Below, one piece after another: positions 46,630 through 57,800 of a stretch of 64,000 nt of DNA (positions are counted from its first letter, which is position 1; each line of letters starts with the position of its first letter). Below the pieces are notes generated by a model. That model made no database searches. It worked only from the letters and a program-made list of their open reading frames with translations, and was not told the origin of the DNA. The stretch is taken from positions 27,010,804 to 27,074,803 of the forward strand of contig NC_084888.1 in assembly GCF_958979055.1 (NCBI RefSeq). The letters run 5' to 3'. Origin of the DNA: Alnus glutinosa. Taxonomy: Eukaryota > Streptophyta > Magnoliopsida > Fagales > Betulaceae. The translations under genes were made by a program, and so were the position numbers.

Positions 46630-49202
46630 TCACATCACCTGTGGCTGGGGATCTGATAGCAGCGAAAGCCTTACCACTCTAATTATGTCTGTGACTGAAA
46701 CAAGCCCGACAAGTAAACCCTGTTGGTCCACGATCCAAACTCGGTGGACATGTTTAGTGACTGCCTTGTCGATCACCTCGGCAAGGGATGATTCAGCAAG
46801 GCAAGTCACAAGCTCCCTTGGTGATTCCGAAGCTGCATATAGGGGGCTTTTCGAGACAGTCTCAGTAAAGTCTAGTGCACTCAAAGGCAACCATGATTGC
46901 AGCGTGGCAAGGTGGCAACCCCTCAAATCTGTTGCCGAAAATGTACCTATTAGCTTCCTACCTCTGCCCTGCATTTTGTAGTCTCAAATTTCAGTTTCAG
47001 CTGGGAATACATGAATGAAACAGGACATAACATAGGATAGATAGAATCATGAGAAACCCATTTACATAATTCATTAGTTAATCCCTTTTTGCTTCCAAAA
47101 AATCACATTTTCTATTACAAAAAGAGTAATGCTATGTATCACATTTTTATCTCACAACTATTTCATAATACTGATGTTTGTGGCAGTCTCTCTCTCTTCC
47201 CGTTAAATCAAACAGCAGAAATTTGAGGGAGACTTACATTTATAAGCTGCTTGTGATATTCTTGTTCAGGAGCATTTGTGACTGTAACAATAGGAACAGC
47301 ATTGAGCATCGCAGCCCTCATGCACTTGATCGCTTCGATTACTTTGGTGCGATGAGTGATGGCAAAGACATGATTCTCAGTAACCGCTCCCAATTCAGTG
47401 ACTGTGCGTGATATGATGCCTCCAATCTCAGATGCATGCTCCTTCAAGAACCTCACCAAGTCCATCTGTGTAAGCATTCGATAGCTTGATGCAGACTCCA
47501 CAAGTTCCACTCCCGACGTGTTTTCCATGTGACCATCCACGGGTACCAAAGCACGGTGGATCCCTTTGCTAAACACTTCCATACAATCTATCACGCTGCA
47601 ATAGGTGGTATTAACAGCAATTGCTTAATTCAACAATTACCAAGATGCTGATTAAAATAAATATACGTACCACCAGTACCTGATTGCCATATCCTTATTT
47701 TCAGGTAACTAAATATATATGATGAATTAATTTAGTTTACACAAACATGTGTGCCAATTCAACCATTCCAAGTATCCAAACAAATGGATTGTTTACAACA
47801 GTTTGAATCTGCACAATATGAAACATTGTTAAAATATTAATTATAAACGATCAAATTCTCACTTTCTTGTCAGTTTAACCTTTTGAAATAAGCTGTGATT
47901 CAATTTATAGCTACAAATGCTTGATTCTGCCATCTGCAGTATTCTTATTCCCTTCTGAACAGATGCCCCATGTTTTGGTGCTCGTCCCTTTTGGCAAATT
48001 TGTTATCTTGGCATTATGTTTCCGGTGTCATGATCATAGGGACACCATTTTTTCTTCTTTTTAAATTTTCCTACAAGCACGATGTCCTAGTTCTTTCCTC
48101 GTAGCTTTTTTATTAATACAACCTATAAACCATATTCAAAATATATATGGGGTGGCCGAACCACTTCCCAAGGGCCACGGGGTGGTTCGGCCACCCTTAT
48201 GGGCAAACCCTCATATTTTTTTCATGGGTTTTGACCCTTGGGGTGGCTAAGGAGCCACCCTTCTTTCTTTTTTTTTTCTTTTTTTTTCAACTTTTTTTAA
48301 GTTTTTAATATTTTTTTAATTTTTTAATTATTTTTTAAAGATTTTTATTTTTTATTTTTTTATACTAAAACACATGTCAACTTGACTAAAGTACTAATTT
48401 AATCTTTTCCCAAAACAGAAATACCATATATGATACGAATTGAAATTCAAATACTAAAAAACAAAATTCAAAAACCAAAAACGTATTTAACCCTTAAAAT
48501 TATTATTTTTTTTTTATTTTTTATTTTTGGTAGTATTAGCAACGACATAGTGTCAATGATATATATATATATATATATTACTATCGATCAGTGACAACAA
48601 ATGTCATCGGTGATGAGAGTTTTTTTTTTTTTTTTTTTGGAATTAGATACAACATCAAATATATTGCTATCATCGACGATAGTATTCTATTAATAATTTT
48701 TTAGTTTTTTTTTTTTTTTTTTATAGAATTTTTTTTTTTTTCAGTTATTTTAACATGGTATATACGTAACAGGAAATCACCTGGTATTAGGGTTTAGGGT
48801 CCATAGACTGAGACCCTCAAGGCAGTGCCCTATGATTGAGGAGACTGGGGCCGCCATCTTCTGATCAAGATTAGACCCATCACCGCCGTCTATCTTATCA
48901 TCTCCAGCAATATGTGCCAGCATATCAAGGATGGTAACAATCCCTATATAATGCTTCTGTACAACCCCCGTCTGCTTATCAGACTCCATGATCATAGACC
49001 CACCAGCTCCAATCCAGTGCCCAGGCGGTGCAGCCACTGGTACCGCCACAACGCGGTTAGCCACCAGCGCGTTCATGGTGTGGGCCAGCGACGCCGTGTA
49101 CGGCACCTCCACTAGTCTCCTCTTGTCCACCGTTAGATCCCTCACATGCTTCTCTCTCAGGGGTTGATTCTCAGTGGTGTTGACCTCCCCCGTTTGCTGC
49201 AT
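46630..49202 (-). CDS. SnRK1 regulatory gamma-like CBS-domain protein PV42
   Basis: Three exons on the minus strand: 48781-49202, 47238-47595 and 46630-46968, GT-AG and in phase, giving 372 residues. The N-terminus carries KHVRDLTVDKRRLVEVPYTA, and PVAAPPGHWIGAGGSMI follows; both blocks are close to the plant PV42a/PV42b proteins as I remember them. Four CBS-type motifs can be traced: about 20-110, 140-200, 205-260 and 320-365 (HVHRVWIVDQQGLLVGLVSV). These pair into Bateman modules that bind adenine nucleotides in relatives; the family is annotated as SNF1-related kinase gamma-like, though direct kinase regulation is not settled. Intron 1 (1.2 kb) holds transposon debris. Whether it is PV42a or PV42b cannot be decided here. 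Confidence 0.9.
48145..48265. mobile_element. Remnant of CCACCCC-module element in PV42 intron 1
   Basis: GGGGTGGCCGAACCACTTCC, then CGGGGTGGTTCGGCCACCC, and GGCTAAGGAGCCACCC are the same words as the core of the element at 51843-52622. The flanks to about 48450 are A/T runs typical of that family, but terminal repeats could not be found. Confidence 0.5.
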
Positions 49203-49359
49203 TTTTTTTGGATGAGATCGATTGAATGTGTCTTCGAGAGTACAGAGGTTGTCTTTAATACCTTAGATTGCTTCAGTTGAGTGCATCCACGTGTCCAAAT
49301 CAATATTTGCCAAAATTGCATGGCTACACTTTCTTGCGACACGTGGCAATTAATGCATA
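49203..49359 (-). promoter_or_regulatory. PV42 proximal promoter / 5' leader
   Basis: 157 bp between the PV42 start codon and a MITE insertion. The proximal promoter has therefore been separated from more distal sequence by 531 bp of transposon. An ACACGTGGC G-box-like word lies at 49339-49347, but its function is untested. Confidence 0.35.
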
Positions 49360-49757
49360 GAGAGCTGCTACACTCACACCCAAATCCCCACATCTTGATG
49401 TGGCATTTCACATCAGATTTTTTTTTTTTTTTTTTGGTTCTTTTTCTTTTTCCTCTTCGCCTCCTCCCTCCATCTTCCCTTTCCCTCCCACCTCCTGCCA
49501 CCCATTCTGACCCTTCCCCGGCCATAATGGCCGGATTCCGGCCGATCCGGCCTAGGAAGGGCAGGATCCCAGCCGGTCAGCCAGGATCCAGCCGTTTTGG
49601 CCGGGAAAGGGCCGGATCCCCAACCGTTCTGGCCGGGGTACGACCAGATCTCGGCCAGCAGGCTGGGAAAGGGCGGGAACCCGTCTAGCCGGCCGGCACT
49701 CTCTCAGTCTCTGGCTCTCTCCGTCTCCGTTTTCATTTCTGACCGGAAGAGAGAAGA

Positions 49758-49791
<34 letters not shown>

Positions 49792-49890
49792 TTTTCATTT
49801 TAAAAAGAAAAAAAAAATCTGATTTGAAAATTCCACATCAGGTTGTAAAAAAATGGGTGTAAGGGTTTGGGTGTGAATATAGCATTTTCC
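49360..49890. mobile_element. MULE-type MITE with CCGG-rich core, upstream of PV42
   Basis: A 9 bp direct repeat TAATGCATA (49351-49359 and 49891-49899) flanks inverted ends that read GCTACACTCACACCCAAAT on the left and, in reverse complement, GCTATATTCACACCCAAAC on the right, followed in both by related CACATC words and AATCAGATTTTTT. Nine bases fit a Mutator-like element. The core (49500-49700) is an array of GGCCGGATCC-like words similar to the core of the Harbinger-like MITEs at 36230 and 42620. A GA microsatellite is at 49756-49782. Confidence 0.75.
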
Positions 49891-49927
49891 TAATGCATAT
49901 AGTCTCTACGTTTTGTGGCTGGGTTAT

Positions 49928-50048
49928 GATTCTTACGCAACAAGATTACACAACACACTCACATGAGGTGAGACGTATGTGGTGAGTCACACTCGCATGG
50001 GTCCCACCTCTTGTGAGTATGTTGTGTTAATTTGTTGTGTAAACATCA
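49928..50048. mobile_element. Small foldback MITE
   Basis: GATTCTTACGCAACAAGATT, then ACACAACACACTCACA, mirrors TGTGAGTATGTTGTGTTAAT, then TTGTTGTGTAAACATC. The unit is a near-complete 120 bp hairpin just upstream of the MULE-type MITE. Confidence 0.65.
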
Positions 50049-51477
50049 TTTTTCTTTGTCGCTTAACATACCCCACATCTCCTCCCATCTTCTAAAGCGC
50101 CACATAGGCTTTAGGAGAGGAAGAGGTGGTGTATAGAACTACTCTACATTTTATTAAAAGAAGTTATTTATATATGAGCTAAATAAAATAAAATGTTGGT
50201 TGTGTTTGGTAAACATTTGGGTTGTTGATTTTTTTTTTTTTTAAAAAAATAATAATAAAAAGTGATTGATGTGATGTATAAAGTAGAGAGAAGTTTTGAA
50301 ATTTTTGTATGAAAAAGTGAAAGAAAAAAAAAATAGTTAATTGATGTAATATAAAAAAATGAAGAAAGTTATTAAAAAGTAATTGATGTGATATAAAAAG
50401 TTGAATGTTTCTGAGTGGACTTTTTTATGAAATAGTTTGCTAAACAAGCCTAAATATTGGGGAAAGTACACTTAGACTCCTTAACTTTCCTCTTAATTGC
50501 AATGTTATGCTAAAATAAAATAAAAACGTAATTTGGGTTCGTTTGGGTGTACGATTTTTTGAAAAATTGTGAATATCGAGATAATTTGTTTTTCAAAATT
50601 ATGTTTGGATGGTTTAGAAAATTCGAAACAAATTATAAAAAATAAGATAAAATTTGAGTAGAATTTGATATTTGAGAAACAGTATTTAAAAAGTTTTTTA
50701 AAAAAATTTCTTACCCAAACATGCCATACCTTTCAAACTGTTAGACGTCCCTTTCACTTAACCCTCATGTGTTAGCGCACAAAGTAAGAAAATACCCAAA
50801 AAGAAAAGAGAAAATTGAATTTAATAATAGTATAAGTAAAATAATAAATATAAAGGCATATTTTAGCTAGTGTAAATAGATAGAGTACAACATGGAATCA
50901 TGGATTATAGGCATTTGATAAAAAAGTTTAAAAAACAACAAAAAGGCCCAAGGGGATGGCATTTCTAAGTACAAGTTTAAAAAATGTCGAATATAAATGA
51001 GGTGTCGCATTCGAACGCGAATGCATCGCGTTCGATCGAGAATGAATCTTCACGTGTCACTAAGTTAGGTTGAATGCGTTCAAACATGCTAAGTGTACCG
51101 TTCGAATGCGATGACATCTCCACATGTCAACACGTGTGAGAGTGCTAGGTGAGGATTAATGGCCCAAATCATTAACAAGCCCAAATTTTATTTCCGATCG
51201 GTTGAGCTTCAAAAAATAAACGAGGGCAAAGAGAGAGAGAAGCTAGAAGGAGAAAGTAAGAGACTTGAGAAAGCGCTTCAAAGGTAACCCGGCCCCTTCC
51301 ACCTATTATTTCCTCCATTTGATTTTGATTTTAATTTTGAAGTACTATTGGGATAATTTTGTTGGGCGACGATTTTAGATGTTACGTGGGAGTTTTGTTC
51401 GATTGTTGTATTGTTTTAAGGTTTTGGTTTGAGTTTGTAGAGTAGAGCTTTAATATTAATGTGTATTCACTACGAAA
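50049..51477. other. Intergenic; repeat-like but unassigned
   Basis: No gene. The part at 50520-50720 contains reverse-strand relatives of the 56340 repeat (GTTTGGGTGTACGATTTTTT). The part at 50995-51150 repeats TCGAACGCGA, GCGTTCGAT and CGTTCGAATGCGATG words. Similar TTCGAA and ATCGCAATCGCAATCGC words reappear at 53610-53810, beyond the CACTA element, so the CACTA may have landed in a larger unidentified repeat. Confidence 0.35.
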
Positions 51478-53279
51478 ATAATAATAATACTAATAAAAGA
51501 AAATCTGCTATTTGGCGTCGTGAACAGTGGGAAAAAAAAAAAAAAAAAAAAAGTCAAACAATTGACGTCATTTTGTTCACGTCCTTTGTGATCATCTGTC
51601 GTGAAACCTAGGGTCGAGAAAAAAAATTTACATCATTTATACAACAAAACAACGATATCGACGTAAACCATTTTACGTTGTTTTTGTTAAACGACGTGAA
51701 TTTTTTACATCATCTCTTGTAGAAACGACCAAAATTTTCATCGTTTGTACAGAAACGACATAAACCAGTTCACGTCGTTTGTACAAAAAAACGATGTTAA
51801 TTTTTTAAGTCTTTTTTTTTTTTTTAAAAAAAAAAAAGAAAAAGGGTTAAAGACCGTTTTGGTACCTGTGGTTTGGAAACTTTATTTTTTGGTACCTCAG
51901 TTTTAATTCGCATAGCAGATGGTACCTGAGTTTTGGAAAAAGACGGATATAGTACCTCCGTCCATTTTTTCGTCCAAAATTAAACGGATTGCTACGTGTC
52001 TACTCTCAGGTATTGACACGTGGCACAATGTAAAAAAAAATTAAAAAAAAAAAAAATTAAAAAATTAATAAAAAATTAAAATTAATAAAAATATTAAAAC
52101 TTTTAAAAACAAAATTGATAAAAAAAATAAAAAGGAGGGGCCACCCCCATTTTGGCCAATCAACCACCCCCTTGTTCGAGAAAAAAAAATAAAAATTGTG
52201 AGGGTTTTGGACCTTGGGGGTGGCCGAACCACCCCCATAGCCAAAGAGAAAAAATAAAAAATAAAAAAATAATAATAAAAAATTAGAGGGTTTGGCCATG
52301 GGCAAACCCTCTAAAATAATAATAATAATAAAATTATAGGGTTTGGCCTTGGGGGTGGCTCGGCCACCCCCAAGGGCCAAAACCCTCACAATTTTTTTTT
52401 TTTTCTTTGGCCATTGGAGCCACCCCTCCATTTTTTTAAACTTTTTTTTTTTAAAAAAAAATTTAATATAATTTTTTTAAAAGTTTTATTATTTTTAGTT
52501 TTTATTAATTTTTAAATATTTTTTATTTTCTAAATTTTGGACCGAAAAATGGACGAAGGTACCATATCCGTCTTTTCTTAAAACCTTAAAACCACAGGTA
52601 CCAAAAAGGTCTTTAACACCCTAAAAAAAAAAAAATAAAAAAAAAAAAAAGGAAAAAAGTAAACCCTTGAAACACGGGCGTGCGTGTGGAGGACGCCGGG
52701 AAGAATGGAAGGTAGCGGAGAGAAGCGTAGAGGCTGAGAAAGGTGGTGGTGAGGTGCGTCGGAGGGTGGGATAGACGGAGAAGACCACGATTTGAGATTC
52801 TCATAAATCCCTAGTGAGCGTTGAGGGGTGGCGTGGTTCGACAAAAGGGGAGGCACGACTCGCTAGTGGCAGAGGAGAAGAGGGGCGGAGGGCGGCACTA
52901 TTGAAGAGAGAAAGAAATCACTAACCATAAGCAAGAAAAGTTTCAAAAATTGAAGAAATCCAAATCTAGAACTTCGACTTGACACCTAATACATCTAAGA
53001 ATACCACAAGATTTTTTTTAAAAAAAAATTCTCTGTCACGGGTCTCTCTCGGAGGAAGAGAGAGCTGAAGATGGAAAGGGGAAAAGTGGCAAAAGCTTAT
53101 TCACAAAACAAAAGAGAAAGAGTCTGAATGGATGAGGAGAAGTGTCGTTTACATAAAAGAGTGCTAATTTTATGACATTTAACAAAAACGACGTTAATGA
53201 AGAATTTAGTGTCGTTTTTATAAAACAACTTATTAAAAAAAAAAAAAAAAAATACACCAATCAACATTTTTTTGTAGTG
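51478..53279. mobile_element. Non-autonomous CACTA element, 1.8 kb
   Basis: Starts CACTACGAAAATA and ends TTTTTTTGTAGTG, with a 3 bp target duplication ATT on both sides (51475-51477 and 53280-53282). Sub-terminal direct and inverted repeats such as AACGACGT, TTTACGTCG and AAACGACAT fill 51500-51810 and recur at 53140-53220, the usual CACTA layout. No transposase is present. A 780 bp element is nested inside, and a GC-rich segment of unknown origin lies at 52665-52915. Confidence 0.9.
51843..52622. mobile_element. 780 bp TIR element with CCACCCC core, nested in CACTA
   Basis: Left AGGGTTAAAGACCGTTTTGG, then TACCTGTGGTTT; right, in reverse complement, AGGGTGTTAAAGACCTTTTT, then GGTACCTGTGGTTT. 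Sub-terminal GACGGATATAGTACC and GGTACCATATCCGTC add to the foldback. The core at 52137-52430 is a series of GGGGTGGC, CCACCCCC and GGGTTTGGCC words. The flanks are A-rich, so the target duplication cannot be told. It is not coding. Confidence 0.82.
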
Positions 53280-53282
53280 ATT

Positions 53283-54808
53283 TGAGGTTAGAGTTTGATA
53301 TTTTGTGAATATTTGTGAATTGTGAGTTGAGGCTTTGTGAAGTTAATGTTGTGGTTGTGTTGACTTAAGGATAGTATTGAGGAGAGTGACTGATATTATC
53401 ATATTATGGTTGTTGATTGTTTAGTGAGTGCTTTGAAGAAAGAGGTGGTACAGGGAGATGAGGGTTTGTACAGGAAGGTGGGATTTTGATGTTATGTTTG
53501 GCCTTTTGAGTTGGGTTAGTATTCGTAAGATGGAAAAGAAGTATGGTACTGATAAAGGTCGGATTTGAGAAAGTTTTTATGTAGAAAAACTAGTTTTAAT
53601 ATTGTCTCGTTCGAACAAGACGTTTTGAGAATGCCTGAGATAGGCCCTACAATGCATGGATCGCAATCGCAATCGCAATCAAAGTAAGTACAAACAGAAG
53701 TAGCACAAAGTGTGAAGACATTTCTAGAATGCTTCAATTGCAAATCGCTCGAATTAAAAAGATGCTAAGTACCTCGATCGCAACCGCAATAATAGCCTGT
53801 TCGAATGCATAGAGCACATAGTGCTCCATTCACTTTTGTAATCTCCATTCCCCCTCCCCCAACCCAAAAATAAAAATAAAAATAAAAATAAAAAACGTTC
53901 AATTTATAGCTCTCACCTCCTCAAAGGAGTTTTCTGCAAAAGGCAAAGAAGCTTGCACTAGAACCTTTTAAGGAAAGGAAACTGAGACATCTTTCCTTGG
54001 TAACCAAACACAGAGAACGGCTCTATTAAGGAATGAATGAATATGAATATAATTACTCGCTTCTATTGTAGGAAATGCAATAAACTTAGGTTTATTAGCA
54101 TCATGATCATTATATAATCATCATAAACTGTTTGTTGTTCGAACAAGGGGCTTTGAAGCAGTTAAACTAAGGAAAATAGTGGGGAATCAAATTCATCATT
54201 CATCAATGCTTAAACTCAATCTAACTCAACAACAACAAATCATGCCTTTGGATCATTCTACAACATACAACATTTGCAACACTGATGATGACTGATTCCT
54301 CAGTTTGAAGAGTGGCCCTGAAAGTAGAGAATGTATGTAAACATGGAACATGCACATTTTAAAAGCAAAATAGGCAGAAGAGATGATATGATGCTTGATC
54401 AATTATATCTGATAGTGGAAGAAATACATGAAAAGTAGAAACAGATACCTTCCACTACAAGATTAAAAAAAAAAAAAACAACAACAACAACAACAAAGTT
54501 TATCATTCCATATTACAGTACTAGAGAGGCAAATATCACTCCCTCAATCCTAATAACTACTTACAATGTTTCTTCTATTATATCAACACTAGTAAACCTT
54601 TTCTTTCTTTAGTATGTATACAAGACTTTCTGCCCAAACCCACAGGTTGACCAAAGGTCTACTGTCTAAGCATCGTGCCACTAGGCATGGCTGTGTATCC
54701 TACAAACTAAGAAACCTAACACTTGGCAGTTTTTTCCTGGGATTAAGAGGGGTCCATGCACTGAGGTATGCACGCAGGCCATTAGTAAAGGCCCTGAATA
54801 AATCATCT
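53283..54808. other. Intergenic and TOPLESS-gene 3' untranslated region
   Basis: No coding region. 53280-53860 looks like the right half of a repeat interrupted by the CACTA element. From roughly 54250 onwards the sequence is less AT-skewed and probably contains the 3' UTR of the TOPLESS-related gene, transcribed on the minus strand. The polyadenylation site was not determined. Confidence 0.4.
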
Positions 54809-57800
54809 TCACCTTGCCTGTTGATCTGAACCAGCAGCAGAGTTGATGCTCGGCCCAGCACCATTTTCAAGTGGAGGTGCGGCACCCCAGTTCCGCTCTG
54901 ATTCTGGCGGCTCCATAACATGTACTCCACCATCAGTAAGTCCAAGTGCAAATTGATTAGGTTCAGATGGATGTGCCGCAATGACAACCGGAAATACCCT
55001 TGAGCTGTCCAACAGTAGCATCAGTAAGAAGGCAAACGTGGAGAATGTAAATATATATTGGTTACCAGTACCCATACTGCTTATAACTAACAACAAAACA
55101 TACCTGGGATTAGAAGGTAAATATGCAGCAGGGCTAATCCGACACCTGAGTCGGAGTGTTGTGGCAGTAAGAACACACACACTTCCATCTTCAGTGCTTG
55201 CATAAATTGACTGGCTATCACATGAATATGTAGCATCCGTGACTGAACCACTTGATTCCCGGGGAAGCCACTGTCATCAATAAAACTTCTCAATGAGCAA
55301 ATTTATACCTAACTATTTTCAGCACAACAATTTACTAACACTGCAAAAAATAACCCCATTTCCCTCCGCAAAAAGCAGGCACTTTTGAGCGTGCACATAT
55401 CTATTCTCACACATTTGAGATCAAGATTGCATGGATTTTAATTGCAAACACAACAATATTCATAAAGACAGCGAGTCAACAATCAAATAATTCTATCTTG
55501 AGCACATCAAAAATATCTTCACATTTAAAAGTTTTGGTAAATGCAAATAAGCCAAGAATGTACAAGGAAATTATTTATTACAGACCTGTTTAAGGCACTC
55601 CAACTTTGGTGTCTCATATATGGCTATTTGAGTTTCATGGACAGCCAACACATGTATTTGATCTTGGTGAAATTGAACGCGGGTCTGTCCAAGAGGAGAT
55701 GATACACGCCCAGAGGGAATCTGCAAGAACTTACTAGCCTGCTTCTCCCATCCATCCATGCTCCATACACACAACTGGAAATCAGTACCAAAAAAATGAA
55801 AAAAGAAATTAATGTTTCATACTTTTTCAAGTCACTCACCAGTAAAACCAATTACATACAACCTAATAAGAAGAACATTTCTCAATTCTTGTATCCACAA
55901 CGGCCCTAACAGTAATTTGAATACATGGGAATTAGCATATCTTAATAGTATCAAGTTTCTAATGCACCTCAAAATGGATCCATAGTTTGATGAAGCACAA
56001 ACTCCAGCTACAATAAGACAAAAGAATCTCAAAAGGAGCCAAAGCTGCTCCATAAATGCCATTATTAGTACTAACAAAGGTTATGCACATCTTTAGATCT
56101 AACAGAGAACTATTGTACCAGGCATCTTTGCTCTAGATTCAGATGGGTCGACTGAACATATGCTTACTACTGAAAGACTCTCTGGGAATTTAAAAGTTTC
56201 AATGTTTTTGTGGACTTCAGCTAGTTCTCAGTTTTGGAAACTTCAGGTTTAATTAAGATATGTAAAACTAAAATAGAATTTTCTTAATTATTCTAAATCT
56301 TTTCCAAATACTTCAAACAAAACAACGTTTTCTACTTGCTACAGTGTTTGCTTTTTTCAAAAACAAATCATATTTTATTCAACTTTTTAAAAAACAAATT
56401 ATATTTTATTCAAATTTTTCTAAACAAATTATATTTTATTCAGCTTTTTCTAATTTTATCTTACAAAGTCAAACATTGAAATTCGCGCACCAAATAAAAA
56501 TTGAATTATGATTTCAAAAATCGAACACCCAAACGCATCGTACAATATTTTAATCTCAGAAGAGAGTAAGGACAAATAATTACACCAAAAAGAGTATTTT
56601 ATTTTGATATGATTCAAAAAAGAAAGATATAGTCCATTCATAAAAGATAGACACAGTCCATACTTAACTTTTCAAAAATTGACCACTTCCATTTTACCAG
56701 AGTTCAATTCCGTCACCTTTGGCCCTTTTCTTCTTATGTACACATATACAAGTGGCAGTGCTCGGACTAAATCTTAAGGGAGTCAAAATAAATATGCACA
56801 ATCTTTTTACTTGAGAAAACAAATGACAAATAAGCAATCTTATGTGTTGTGTATAAAATATCTATTGGCCCATAATGTTGGAATATCCATGAAAAGTCAA
56901 CTTTAGAATATCCATGATAAATGAAGCACCAAAACATAATTTACTTCTTTATCATGCACACAGGAAACCGCATTAGAAGAAAGAACAACATTATTAAATT
57001 AAAGATCTTGGGAATTCAAAGCAACAAAGAAGAGAACCGAGAGAGATGCAAAACCTAAAAAAGTAGAGCAGAGAAAAAGAAGGAAATGGGCAAATAGAAT
57101 AGAACAACAGCAGGAAAAAAGAAATTGAATACATATTAGTAATCATATTTTTAGAGGGACGCAGTTTTCCTCCAAACTGGGTTGGAGGAAATTCCTCCAA
57201 CCAAGTCTATTAAATTGACACGTGTGCATGTGAGAATCACATGCATTTTAGACGTGTCATTTTCCTCCAACCAAGAAACTTTGTCCTTCTCAGAGTGCCA
57301 TTCTACAAAAACATGAAAAACTTGAATAAAAAGGCACCAAAGAATATAGGGGTTTTTCCTCAAGTCAGGGAGCCATGGCCCTCATTGGCCCTAAGGACAG
57401 TCTGCCAATGTATACAAACTAAAATGACAACTTTAAATAATAATCTCCATTATGTATGGCTGACACTGCATTGTTTTGAGCCACTACAGTGCATTTCAAC
57501 ATCGAAGCTTACAGGTACATAATTGTACACACAGCCACTCAAAGATTCATATCCTAATTCCTCTCTCATATTTGAAGAATATACCTGAGAGTCAGCTCCT
57601 GATGATACAAGAACATTTAGAACTTTAGAGAAGGCAAGGCCAGTTACTCTCTTCTGATGACCTTTGAGCGTGCTTTTGACCTGTCAAAATACCACATCCA
57701 AAACTTTCAAATGTCATTATTTAAAAGTTTCATACCCGCATCTTCAAGTTATTTTAAAACAAATGTAGATCTCAGTTCAGCCAAATACCCCATCAACCCT

